NCBI GenBank assembly: GCA_002361615.1
Contig: DETK01000021.1
Coordinates: 6,355 to 57,237, forward strand
Direction: 5' to 3'
Length of the DNA: 50,883 bases
Source of the DNA: Bacteroidales bacterium UBA3290
Lineage (GTDB): Bacteria > Bacteroidota > Bacteroidia > Bacteroidales > UBA932
Positions 1 to 6,880 of the stretch are shown in pieces. Every line of letters begins with the position of its first letter. Position 1 is the stretch's first letter. Both the position numbers and the translations under genes were made by a program. The notes beneath the pieces are model-generated. The model worked only from the letters and a program-made list of their open reading frames with translations. It ran no database searches and was not told the origin of the DNA.

Positions 1-199
1 CACTTGGGCAGGCGCTGGCGAAGGCACTGGCACTGGAGCAGGCGAGGGCGAGGGCGCGAGGGCGCACTGGCGAGGGCGCACTGCGAGGGCACTGGCACTG
101 GAGTGGGCACAGGCACTTGGGCAGGCGCTGGCGAGGGCGCGAGGGCGCACTGGCGAGGGCACTGGCACTGGAGCAGGCGAGGGCGAGGGCGCGAGGGCG
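1..199. repeat. GC-rich degenerate direct repeat next to lptB
   Basis: The stretch is built almost only from short GGC/GAGGGC/CACTGG words. A 43-bp block at 23-65 recurs exactly at 158-200, and a 21-bp block at 1-21 recurs at 114-134. The repeat ends at the first base of the lptB stop codon. No convincing protein is encoded on either strand; the reading frames through it are low-complexity. The plus strand is rich in GGG tracts. The array is cut by the window edge, so its full size is unknown. Confidence 0.8.
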
Positions 200-949
200 C
201 TATTCCGGACGGTCGTGGAGGACGGCCTTGCGGAGCTCGAAGTTCTGGCCAAGGTATTTCTTACGGACTTCCGGGTTGTCGGCCAGCTGCTGGGCTGTGC
301 CGCTTTCGAGGATGGAGCCTTCGTAGAGCAAGTAGGCACGGTCGGTGATGGCCAGGGTTTCGTGGACGTTGTGGTCGGTGATGATCACGCCGATGTTCAT
401 CGTCTTGAGTTTGGCGATGATGTGCTGGATGTCTTCCACGGCGATCGGGTCGACGCCGGCGAAGGGCTCGTCGAGCAGGATGAACTTCGGATTGATGGCC
501 AGCGCCCGGGCGATCTCGCAGCGGCGGCGCTCACCGCCGGAAAGCTGTACGCCCTGGCTCTTACGCACTTTTTGCAGACCGAATTCCTCGATCAGGGTCT
601 CGAGCCGCTGGAGGCGGTATTCCTTGTCAAACCCGGCCATCTCCATAACCGAGAGGATGTTGTTTTCCACGGTCATGGTCCGGAAGACAGAGGCTTCCTG
701 GGCGAGATATCCCACGCCTTTCTGGGCGCGCTTGTACATCGGGAGGCCGGTGATCTCTTCTTCCCCGAGGAAAATGCGGCCGGCATTGGGCTTGATCAGG
801 CCGGTGATCATATAGAAGCTGGTGGTTTTGCCGGCGCCGTTGGGGCCGAGCAGGCCCACGATCTCGCCTTGTTCCACTTCGATCGACACGCCCTTGACGA
901 CCGTGCGTTTGCCGTATTTTTTGACCAGGTTGGTACAGAACAGTTTCAT
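200..949 (-). CDS. lptB: LPS export ABC transporter ATP-binding protein LptB
   Basis: ATPase of the Lpt machine that extracts lipopolysaccharide from the inner membrane and drives it to the outer membrane; cytoplasmic, partner of LptF/LptG, which are not in this window. The 249-aa length is normal. Walker A GPNGAGKTT lies at residues 35-43, the ABC signature LSGGE at 136-140 and Walker B ILLDEP ending at about 162, followed by an H-loop His in TDHNVHET. It starts 2 bp after the dnaX stop on the same strand, so the two are probably co-transcribed from the dnaX promoter. Its stop codon abuts the GC-rich repeat at 1-199, but the C-terminus looks complete for the family. Confidence 0.96.
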   Translation of the reverse strand: MKLFCTNLVKKYGKRTVVKGVSIEVEQGEIVGLLGPNGAGKTTSFYMITGLIKPNAGRIFLGEEEITGLPMYKRAQKGVGYLAQEASVFRTMTVENNILSVMEMAGFDKEYRLQRLETLIEEFGLQKVRKSQGVQLSGGERRRCEIARALAINPKFILLDEPFAGVDPIAVEDIQHIIAKLKTMNIGVIITDHNVHETLAITDRAYLLYEGSILESGTAQQLADNPEVRKKYLGQNFELRKAVLHDRPE

Positions 950-951
950 CG

Positions 952-2652
952 TCAGTTGATTTCCAATTCAAAATCCTTCTTCAGTGCATTGAATTCGGGC
1001 GAATTCTCCTGCAAATACTTTGCCTTTTCCGACGGCATATACATACCGCGAGGCGTTTCATCGGCCTGCTTGACATCGACCACGAGCCGGATGGCGCCGT
1101 CGCCGAGTTTCTTCTGAAGGAAGGACTCCAGGCGGGGACGGCAGTTGCGGTCGATCCAGTCTTTCTGGGCGAGGTTGCCCACGGTGAAGTGGATTTCCTT
1201 GTCCGAGAGCGTGGGTGTGGCCTGCGAAAGGGCAGAGGAAAGGCGGGGCATCTTCGCCTCGCTGGCGGCCAGGGCCGTCCAGGCTTCCTGGAGCGTGGCC
1301 GGATCGGGCGCCGGTTTTTCTGCGGCTTCGGCTTCCGTCTGGGCCGCGGCGACAGGTTCATGCTTCGCTTCGGCCATCATAGCCTTGATTGACAAGCCCG
1401 TAGGCTTCGAAGGCCGGGAAGGCTGGGGCGCGGGATTGTTTACGACAGGCTGCGGCTCTGCGGGTTTTGCCTCCACTGGTTTCGGCGCTGCTGGTTTCTG
1501 CACGGCAGCTTTCTGTTCTGCCGGTCTCGGCTCCGCGGCACTGGCGCCGGCCGAGAGGTTCGCGGTGAGATTGCAGAGTTTCATCAGGGCGAACTCGATG
1601 AGCAGGCGCGGGTTGCCGCTCTGCTTGTATGCCGCCTCGCAGTTGGAGGTGATGTTCAGGGCTTCGAAGAGGAAGCCCATCGGGCAGCGGCTTGCGTATT
1701 CAAGGTAGCGCTTGGCCACGGTGGGAGCCAGATGGAGCAGCGTGCGCGAGGCTTCGTTCTTGCAGACGATCAGGTCGCGGAAATGGGTGCTCAGACCGCC
1801 GATGAAACTCTGGGCGTTGAAGCCCTTGGAAAGGATCTCGTCGAAGGTCAGCATGGCGTGGGCATAGTCGCCGGAAAGGAAATGGTCCGTCAGGTTGAAA
1901 TAGTAGTCGTAGTCGAGCACGCCCAGGTTGCGGATCACCTGCTCGTAGGTCACTTCCTTGCCGCAGAAGGCGACGGTCTGGTCGAAGAGCGTCAGTGCGT
2001 CGCGCATGGCGCCGTCGGCTTTCTGGGCGATGATATGCATGGCCTCCTCGCTCATCGTGACGCCTTCCTTGGCGGCGATGGCTTTCATGTTGCGCACCAT
2101 GTCTTCGATGCCGATGCGGTTGAAGTCGAAGGTCTGGCAGCGCGACAGGATGGTGGGAAGGATCTTGTGTTTCTCGGTGGTGGCCAGGATGAAGATGGCG
2201 TGGGCCGGCGGTTCCTCAAGGGTCTTGAGGAAGGCGTTGAAGGCCTGTTGCGAGAGCATGTGCACCTCGTCGATGATATAGACGCTGTAGCGTCCTACCT
2301 GCGGAGGGATGCGCACCTTGTCGGTCAGGGCGCGGATGTCGTCGACCGAGTTGTTGGAGGCGGCGTCGAGTTCGTGGATGCTGTAGGAACGGCCTTCCGC
2401 GAACGAGCGGCAGGATTCACATTCACCGCACGGCTCCAGGTCGGGTCCGGGATTGCTGCAGTTGATGGTCTTGGCGAAGATGCGGGCGGCACTGGTCTTG
2501 CCCACGCCGCGAGGACCGCAGAACAGGTAGGCGTGCGCGAGCTGGCCCCGCTGGATCGAGTTCTTGAGCGTCCGGGCGATGTTTTCCTGGCCCAGCAGCG
2601 TCTCGAAACTGTTGGGGCGATATTTCCGGGCAGATACGATGAATTGTTCCAT
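952..2652 (-). CDS. dnaX: DNA polymerase III subunit gamma/tau
   Basis: Clamp-loader ATPase of the replicative polymerase. The 566-aa product has a Walker A motif (GPRGVGKTSAARIF) in the first 60 residues, the four-Cys zinc module (CSN...CGECESC) just after it, Walker B with DEVHML and the sensor-1 region (ATTEKHKILPTILSRCQTF), as in all DnaX proteins. A Pro/Ala/Lys-rich linker at about residues 375-435 separates the AAA+ part from a C-terminal tau-like domain, so the full tau form is encoded. I did not find an obvious frameshift signal for a short gamma form. The gene is transcribed away from the M16 peptidase gene; only 39 bp lie between the two start codons. Confidence 0.96.
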   Translation of the reverse strand: MEQFIVSARKYRPNSFETLLGQENIARTLKNSIQRGQLAHAYLFCGPRGVGKTSAARIFAKTINCSNPGPDLEPCGECESCRSFAEGRSYSIHELDAASNNSVDDIRALTDKVRIPPQVGRYSVYIIDEVHMLSQQAFNAFLKTLEEPPAHAIFILATTEKHKILPTILSRCQTFDFNRIGIEDMVRNMKAIAAKEGVTMSEEAMHIIAQKADGAMRDALTLFDQTVAFCGKEVTYEQVIRNLGVLDYDYYFNLTDHFLSGDYAHAMLTFDEILSKGFNAQSFIGGLSTHFRDLIVCKNEASRTLLHLAPTVAKRYLEYASRCPMGFLFEALNITSNCEAAYKQSGNPRLLIEFALMKLCNLTANLSAGASAAEPRPAEQKAAVQKPAAPKPVEAKPAEPQPVVNNPAPQPSRPSKPTGLSIKAMMAEAKHEPVAAAQTEAEAAEKPAPDPATLQEAWTALAASEAKMPRLSSALSQATPTLSDKEIHFTVGNLAQKDWIDRNCRPRLESFLQKKLGDGAIRLVVDVKQADETPRGMYMPSEKAKYLQENSPEFNALKKDFELEIN

Positions 2653-2658
2653 AGCCTA

Positions 2659-2666
2659 CAAATGTA
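2659..2666 (-). promoter_or_regulatory. dnaX -7 box (TACATTTG)
   Basis: On the minus strand the sequence TACATTTG matches the Bacteroidota sigma-ABfr -7 consensus TAnnTTTG. It ends 6 nt before the dnaX ATG, which predicts a leader of only a few nucleotides. It faces the M16 promoter box at 2680-2687. Confidence 0.6.
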
Positions 2667-2679
2667 CGAATAAAATGTC

Positions 2680-2687
2680 TATTTTTG
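2680..2687 (+). promoter_or_regulatory. M16 peptidase -7 box (TATTTTTG)
   Basis: TATTTTTG fits TAnnTTTG and ends 4 nt before the ATG at 2692, so the transcript should be leaderless or nearly so. The -33 region of this promoter would overlap the dnaX box and start codon, so the two divergent promoters probably exclude each other. Confidence 0.6.
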
Positions 2688-2691
2688 CCCC

Positions 2692-3930
2692 ATGATTCAT
2701 ACAAAAACTTTCGCCTGCGGCCTTCAATTCGCTTTCCGCCGTACCCGGTCGCAGGTGGCCTACTCCGCCCTGGCCATCAAGTCGGGCACCCGCAACGAAC
2801 CGGAAGCCTTCAGCGGCATCGCCCATATGACCGAACACATGCTCTTCAAGGGCACGGCCCGGCGCACCCCGCAGCAGATCAGCAACCGTCTCGAGATGCT
2901 GGGCGGCGAACTCAATGCCTATACGGCAAAGGAAGAAACGGTGCTTTACTCCACCGTCCTGAGGGAAGACACGGCCAAGGCCGTGGACCTGCTTTTCGAG
3001 CTGGCCTTCACTTCCACCTATCCGCAGAAGGAACTCGACAAGGAACGCTGCGTCGTCATCGACGAGATCAATATGTATAAGGATTCTCCTTCGGAGTGCA
3101 TCTTCGAGGAGTTCGAGCGGATGCTCTTCGAGCCCAGCCCGCTCGCCCGCCCCATCCTCGGCACGACGAAAAGCCTCAAAAAGATCGATTCCGCAGCCCT
3201 GCAGTCCTATGTCCGGGAGAATTTCCGGCCGGAGAACATGTGCATCGCCATCGTGGGCAACCTCACGCCCCAGCGGGCCGAAAAGATCGCCCTCCAGGCT
3301 GTCGCCAAGTATATCCCAGCTGATTATCAGCCCGCTCCTGCTGCGGCCCGTCCCGAGGCCGCGTCCCTGGCAACCAGCCCCCGCTTCCAGAAGGAAGTGG
3401 CCAAGAAGAACCACCAGATCAACTGCATCATCGGCACCACCGCCTTTTCCTACTATGACCCGCGACGGATGGACCTGATCCTGCTGGCCAACCTGCTCGG
3501 CGGCCCCGGTGCCAACTCCCGTCTCAACCAGCGCCTGCGCGAAAAGAACGCCCTGGTCTATGCCATCGACGCTTCGTTCACCCAGTTCGCCGATGCCGGG
3601 AGCTTCCTGATCTATTTCGGCTGCGAAAAGCCCAACGTCGAGCGCTGCATCACGCTCGTGCACGAAGAAGTCGCGCGGCTGCGTGAAAAGCCGCTTACCG
3701 AAAGCGCCCTGCGCGCCGCCAAGAAACAGTTGCTGGGCCAGCTGGCCGTCTCTTCCGACAATGGCGAAGCACAGGCCCTGGCGATGGCCAAGAGCATGCT
3801 GGTCTTCGGCGAGGTAATGCCCGACGAGGAAGTACGCCGCCGCATCGAAGCCATCACGCCCGAAAGCCTTCAGAAGGTAGCGCAGGACGTGCTTGCCGAA
3901 GAACGTCTTTCCACATTGATCTTCAAATAA
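2692..3930 (+). CDS. M16 family zinc peptidase (processing-protease type)
   Basis: Zinc metallopeptidase of the pitrilysin/mitochondrial processing peptidase family, which degrades or trims peptides; exact substrate unknown. The inverted zinc motif HxxEH is HMTEH at residues 45-49, and the third ligand is probably Glu125 in VVIDEINMY, at the usual distance of about 75 residues. At 412 aa it has the two-domain size of one M16 half (domains M16 and M16_C). No signal peptide is seen, so it is likely cytoplasmic. The start at 2692 is the first ATG and leaves a leader of about 1-4 nt after the -7 box. The next gene begins 1 bp after its stop, so they form an operon. Confidence 0.93.
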   Translation: MIHTKTFACGLQFAFRRTRSQVAYSALAIKSGTRNEPEAFSGIAHMTEHMLFKGTARRTPQQISNRLEMLGGELNAYTAKEETVLYSTVLREDTAKAVDLLFELAFTSTYPQKELDKERCVVIDEINMYKDSPSECIFEEFERMLFEPSPLARPILGTTKSLKKIDSAALQSYVRENFRPENMCIAIVGNLTPQRAEKIALQAVAKYIPADYQPAPAAARPEAASLATSPRFQKEVAKKNHQINCIIGTTAFSYYDPRRMDLILLANLLGGPGANSRLNQRLREKNALVYAIDASFTQFADAGSFLIYFGCEKPNVERCITLVHEEVARLREKPLTESALRAAKKQLLGQLAVSSDNGEAQALAMAKSMLVFGEVMPDEEVRRRIEAITPESLQKVAQDVLAEERLSTLIFK

Positions 3931-3931
3931 G

Positions 3932-4558
3932 ATGGACGAACTGGAACGCTATATGCTGGAGAACTCGACGCCGCAGAGCGAGACGCTTGCGTGGCTGGAG
4001 CGGGAATCGTGGCTGCGGACGAGCCACGGCCGACAGATCGCCGGGCCGACACTCGGCGCACTGCTGCGCCATATCGTCCTGATGCTCAAGCCCCTGAAGA
4101 TTTTGGAAATCGGCACTTTCTCGGGCTATGCGACGCTCTGGATGGCCGGAGCCCTGCCGCCCGGAGGCCGCATCGATACGCTGGAAATCAACGACGAGAT
4201 GGAAGACCTCATCCGCGAGGGACTTTCCCGCGCCGGTGTCGCGGACCGCGTGCGCCTGGCCATCGGCGACGCGCTCGAAATCCTGCCGGCGCTCGAACCC
4301 GGCTATGACCTGGCATACATCGACGGCAACAAAAGGGATTACGTAGCCTACTACCAATCTGTGATCGACCTGGTCCGCCCCGGCGGCTGGATCCTGGCCG
4401 ACAACGTGCTCTGGGACGGCCAGGTCGTCACCGGCGACCCGCGCAGCCAGCAGACCCGCAGCATCCAGGCCTTCAACGACCTGGTGGCCGGTGACGAGCG
4501 CGTCGAAAATTTTATCCTCCCCCTGCGCGACGGCCTGAACATCATCCGGAAAAAATAA
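3932..4558 (+). CDS. SAM-dependent O-methyltransferase
   Basis: Class I methyltransferase of the small O-methyltransferase family (catechol/caffeoyl-CoA OMT type). The 208-aa protein has the SAM-binding motif I variant EIGTFSGYATLWMA at about residues 53-66, an acidic residue after the second strand (TLEINDEM), the metal/substrate region LAYIDGNKRDYVAYY and the DNVLWDGQV strand with a likely metal-binding Asp-Asn pair. The real acceptor cannot be inferred. ATG at 3932 follows the M16 stop by one base, showing tight translational coupling. Genes of this family often sit near M16 peptidases in Bacteroidales, but I have no functional link. Confidence 0.92.
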   Translation: MDELERYMLENSTPQSETLAWLERESWLRTSHGRQIAGPTLGALLRHIVLMLKPLKILEIGTFSGYATLWMAGALPPGGRIDTLEINDEMEDLIREGLSRAGVADRVRLAIGDALEILPALEPGYDLAYIDGNKRDYVAYYQSVIDLVRPGGWILADNVLWDGQVVTGDPRSQQTRSIQAFNDLVAGDERVENFILPLRDGLNIIRKK

Positions 4559-4559
4559 T

Positions 4560-4567
4560 TACCTTTG
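4560..4567 (+). promoter_or_regulatory. mscL -7 box (TACCTTTG)
   Basis: TACCTTTG fits TAnnTTTG; it begins 1 nt after the methyltransferase stop and lies 39 nt upstream of the mscL ATG. The leader ends in an A-rich stretch (AACATCAATATT) before the ATG, as is common in Bacteroidota, and contains no Shine-Dalgarno. Confidence 0.7.
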
Positions 4568-4606
4568 TCTGACCCGTCGGGACTTTTAACCTAAAACATC
4601 AATATT

Positions 4607-5032
4607 ATGGGACTTATCAAGGAATTCAAGGAATTCGCCCTCAAGGGTAATGTGATGGACATGGCTGTCGGTGTGGTCATCGGCGGTGCGTTCGGCAAGA
4701 TCGTCTCCTCGCTGGTCGCCGACATCATCATGCCGCTGGTCGGCGCCCTCCTCGGCAACGTGGACTTCACGAAACTGGCCGTCACCCTCCGCAAGGAAGT
4801 GCTCGATGCCGCCGGCGAAGTCATCAAGCCGGCCGTCAACCTCACCTACGGCAACTTCATCCAGGCCGCCGTCGACTTCTGCATCATCGCCCTCTGTATC
4901 TTCTTCGTGCTCAAGGGCATCAACAAGCTGAACAAGAAGAAGGAAGAACCCGCTCCGGCACCCGCCGAACCGGTCATCCCCGAAGACATCCAGCTCCTGC
5001 GCGAAATCCGCGACGAACTGAAGAAGAAGTAA
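4607..5032 (+). CDS. mscL: Large-conductance mechanosensitive channel
   Basis: Homopentameric inner-membrane channel that opens under membrane tension and releases solutes on osmotic downshock. The 141-aa product has the amphipathic N-terminal helix (MGLIKEFKEFALKGN), the pore-lining first transmembrane helix with VIGGAFGKIV, a periplasmic loop, a second membrane helix (FCIIALCIFFVLKG) and a charged C-terminal helix with a Lys-rich segment followed by Glu/Pro and the final ELKKK. Length and layout are standard. It has its own promoter and a strong terminator, so it is probably a single-gene unit. Confidence 0.96.
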   Translation: MGLIKEFKEFALKGNVMDMAVGVVIGGAFGKIVSSLVADIIMPLVGALLGNVDFTKLAVTLRKEVLDAAGEVIKPAVNLTYGNFIQAAVDFCIIALCIFFVLKGINKLNKKKEEPAPAPAEPVIPEDIQLLREIRDELKKK

Positions 5033-5058
5033 AAGCTTGCAAGACACAAACTTTATGG

Positions 5059-5089
5059 GCGCCCGGCGAATCAGCCGGGCGCTTTTTTT
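5059..5089 (+). terminator. Rho-independent terminator after mscL
   Basis: A perfect 9-bp GC-rich stem (GCGCCCGGC/GCCGGGCGC) with a 6-nt loop is followed by seven T. It separates mscL from the mraZ promoter. Confidence 0.95.
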
Positions 5090-5109
5090 GCGCCTGTTGA
5101 TAACTTTTG

Positions 5110-5145
5110 TGGAAAAAATTGGAAATATTTGTAAGAAAGTGGAAA
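5110..5145 (+). promoter_or_regulatory. Probable MraZ operator: four 10-bp-spaced TGGAA-type repeats
   Basis: TGGAAA occurs at 5110, 5120 and 5140, and the degenerate TGTAAG at 5130, giving four direct repeats with an exact 10-bp period. MraZ in other bacteria binds TGGG-type direct repeats with 5-nt spacers, that is the same 10-bp period, in its own promoter. The array ends 9 nt before the mraZ -7 box and covers the -33 region (TTTG at 5128-5131), which suits autorepression. The repeat geometry is seen; MraZ binding is inferred. Confidence 0.65.
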
Positions 5146-5153
5146 ATTATTTA

Positions 5154-5161
5154 TACCTTTG
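5154..5161 (+). promoter_or_regulatory. mraZ / dcw cluster -7 box (TACCTTTG)
   Basis: TACCTTTG lies 32 nt before the mraZ ATG. A TTTG at 5128-5131, 22 nt upstream, can serve as the -33 element. This is the only clear promoter found before the long gene run that follows. Confidence 0.75.
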
Positions 5162-5193
5162 CTTCACACATCACTAAACGCATATAGGATTTG

Positions 5194-5640
5194 ATGGCAA
5201 AGTTTATCGGATGCTACAAGGCTAAGGTCGACGACAAGGGAAGGCTGATCTTCCCGGCCGCCTTCAAATCCAGTATGGGCGAAGGTGCCAACCTTCGCTT
5301 CGTAGTCAAAAAGTCTCTCTTCGCAGAGTGCCTCGAAATGTACGCCTACGATGAGTGGGAAAGAGATTCGGAAGCTGTCAGAAGCCGTTTGAACTTCTTC
5401 AATCCGGAACACGCAGCCTTCTGGCGGGAGTATATGAGAGGCACTGCGGACGTAGAGCCTGACGGCAAGCTGGGACGCATGACGATTCCCAAGGCGCTGC
5501 TCGAAAAGGCCGGCATCGGCAAGGATGTCGTCTTCGCGGGCAACAACCACCTGATCGAAATCTGGGACAAGGAGAAGTACGAGGCCAGGGAAATGAAGAG
5601 CGAGGATTTCGTCGCGCTGGCCGAAAAGATTCTCGGTTAG
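5194..5640 (+). CDS. mraZ: Division/cell-wall cluster transcriptional regulator MraZ
   Basis: DNA-binding regulator of the dcw cluster, normally repressing its own promoter. The 148-aa protein has the two AbrB-like half-domains with their DxxGR signatures: KVDDKGRLIFPAAFK near residue 12 and DGKLGRMTIPKALL near residue 91. The ATG at 5194 is chosen over the TTG one codon before it, because MAKFIG is a typical start. The array of 10-bp repeats directly upstream is a likely target. rsmH follows after 15 bp. Confidence 0.95.
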   Translation: MAKFIGCYKAKVDDKGRLIFPAAFKSSMGEGANLRFVVKKSLFAECLEMYAYDEWERDSEAVRSRLNFFNPEHAAFWREYMRGTADVEPDGKLGRMTIPKALLEKAGIGKDVVFAGNNHLIEIWDKEKYEAREMKSEDFVALAEKILG

Positions 5641-5655
5641 CGGAGGACGCCGGTC

Positions 5656-6525
5656 ATGTCTGCCTACCACACGCCTGTCCTGCTCGAAGAGAGCATCACA
5701 GCGCTCGCAATCCGCGAAGACGGCGTCTACGTGGATGCGACCTTCGGAGGAGGCGGCCACAGTCGCGAGATTCTCAACCGCCTCGGACCCAAAGGAAGGC
5801 TGATCGCCTTCGACCGGGACGAAGAAGCGCTGGCCAATGCGCCCGACGACGGGAGACTGACCCTGGTGCACGGAGACTTCCGTTTCGTGCACAATTTTGT
5901 AAAGTACCACGGCTGCGCTTCCGTGGACGGAATCCTGGCGGACCTGGGCGTATCGTCCCACCAGTTCGACACCGCAGAGCGGGGATTCTCCTTCCGATTC
6001 GAAGACGCGCCGCTGGACATGCGGATGAACCATCACGCACAACTGAGTGCGTCGGATATAGTAAATAGTTATAGTGGGGAAGACCTGGAGAGGATCTTCC
6101 GACTTTACGGGGAGGTAGAAAACAGCAGGAGGCTGGCCGAACTGATTGTAAGCGGCCGCGAGAGAAGCCCGTTGAAGACCACGCAAGATTTAGGCAGAGC
6201 GATTGCACCTGTTCTGCCTAAATTTTTGGAGCACAAGTATCTGGCTAAAGTATACCAGGCTCTTCGGATTGAAGTCAATGGCGAGATGACTTCCCTGGAG
6301 GGGTTTATGAAAGGGGCCATGCGGGCGCTTGGGCAAGGAGCGCGGCTGGCCGTGATAACGTACCATTCCTTAGAGGACCGCATCGTCAAGAACGCAATCA
6401 GGGAGGGCTGCCAGCAGAAACTGCTGACACGCGTTGCCAAGAAACCGATTCTTCCTTCCGAGGAAGAAATTTCTTTGAATACGCGCGCGCGCAGTGCGAA
6501 ACTGAGAGTGGCCGAGAGGCTGTGA
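5656..6525 (+). CDS. rsmH: 16S rRNA (cytosine1402-N4)-methyltransferase
   Basis: Methylates N4 of C1402 in the decoding centre of 16S rRNA with SAM. The 289-aa product has HTPVLLEE near the N-terminus, the SAM motif DATFGGGGHSREIL, the ADLGVSSHQFD segment with substrate-binding residues, and the C-terminal YHSLEDRIVK motif, all standard for RsmH (MraW). A GGAGG sits 10 nt before the ATG. It is the second gene of the dcw cluster, as usual. Confidence 0.96.
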   Translation: MSAYHTPVLLEESITALAIREDGVYVDATFGGGGHSREILNRLGPKGRLIAFDRDEEALANAPDDGRLTLVHGDFRFVHNFVKYHGCASVDGILADLGVSSHQFDTAERGFSFRFEDAPLDMRMNHHAQLSASDIVNSYSGEDLERIFRLYGEVENSRRLAELIVSGRERSPLKTTQDLGRAIAPVLPKFLEHKYLAKVYQALRIEVNGEMTSLEGFMKGAMRALGQGARLAVITYHSLEDRIVKNAIREGCQQKLLTRVAKKPILPSEEEISLNTRARSAKLRVAERL

Positions 6526-6534
6526 CATGCGGAA

Positions 6535-6876
6535 ATGAGCGGAAAAATCAAGCACATCGTTGACAAACTGATCAGCTATCTGAGTGGAGACAAGCTGATC
6601 GAGTGGGGTGTGGACCGCCAGCTCGGTTTCATTTTCTACATCTTCGTCATCATCTGTATCTCCATCGCCTGGAGCCTGATGGTGGAACAGAACCTCGTCC
6701 AGGTGCAGCGGAACGAACGGGCGCTGCAGGAGCTGCGCATCAGCTACCAGCAGCGCACCCTCGACCTGGTAGGCATGAACAACAGGACCAAGATCGACGG
6801 CATGCTCAAGGCGAGCGGCTCGCAGCTGCACGCGCCCACGGAGCCGGCCCAGCGGATCGTCCTTGAAAAACAATAA
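6535..6876 (+). CDS. ftsL: FtsL-like division protein
   Basis: Small bitopic membrane protein (113 aa) in the position held by ftsL in dcw clusters. It has a cytoplasmic N-terminus of about 30 residues, one membrane helix (FIFYIFVIICISIAWSLMV, about residues 32-50) and a short periplasmic segment with heptad-like pattern (LVQVQRNERALQELRISYQQ). FtsL joins FtsQ-FtsB type partners and the FtsW/FtsI synthase at the septum. Sequence conservation in this family is low; the call rests on topology and position between rsmH and ftsI. Confidence 0.8.
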   Translation: MSGKIKHIVDKLISYLSGDKLIEWGVDRQLGFIFYIFVIICISIAWSLMVEQNLVQVQRNERALQELRISYQQRTLDLVGMNNRTKIDGMLKASGSQLHAPTEPAQRIVLEKQ

Positions 6877-6880
6877 CGGA

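Noticed and set aside
4..348. Open frames through the GC-rich repeat as coding
   Set aside because: Low-complexity translation, both strands open by composition, and overlap with lptB on the other strand.
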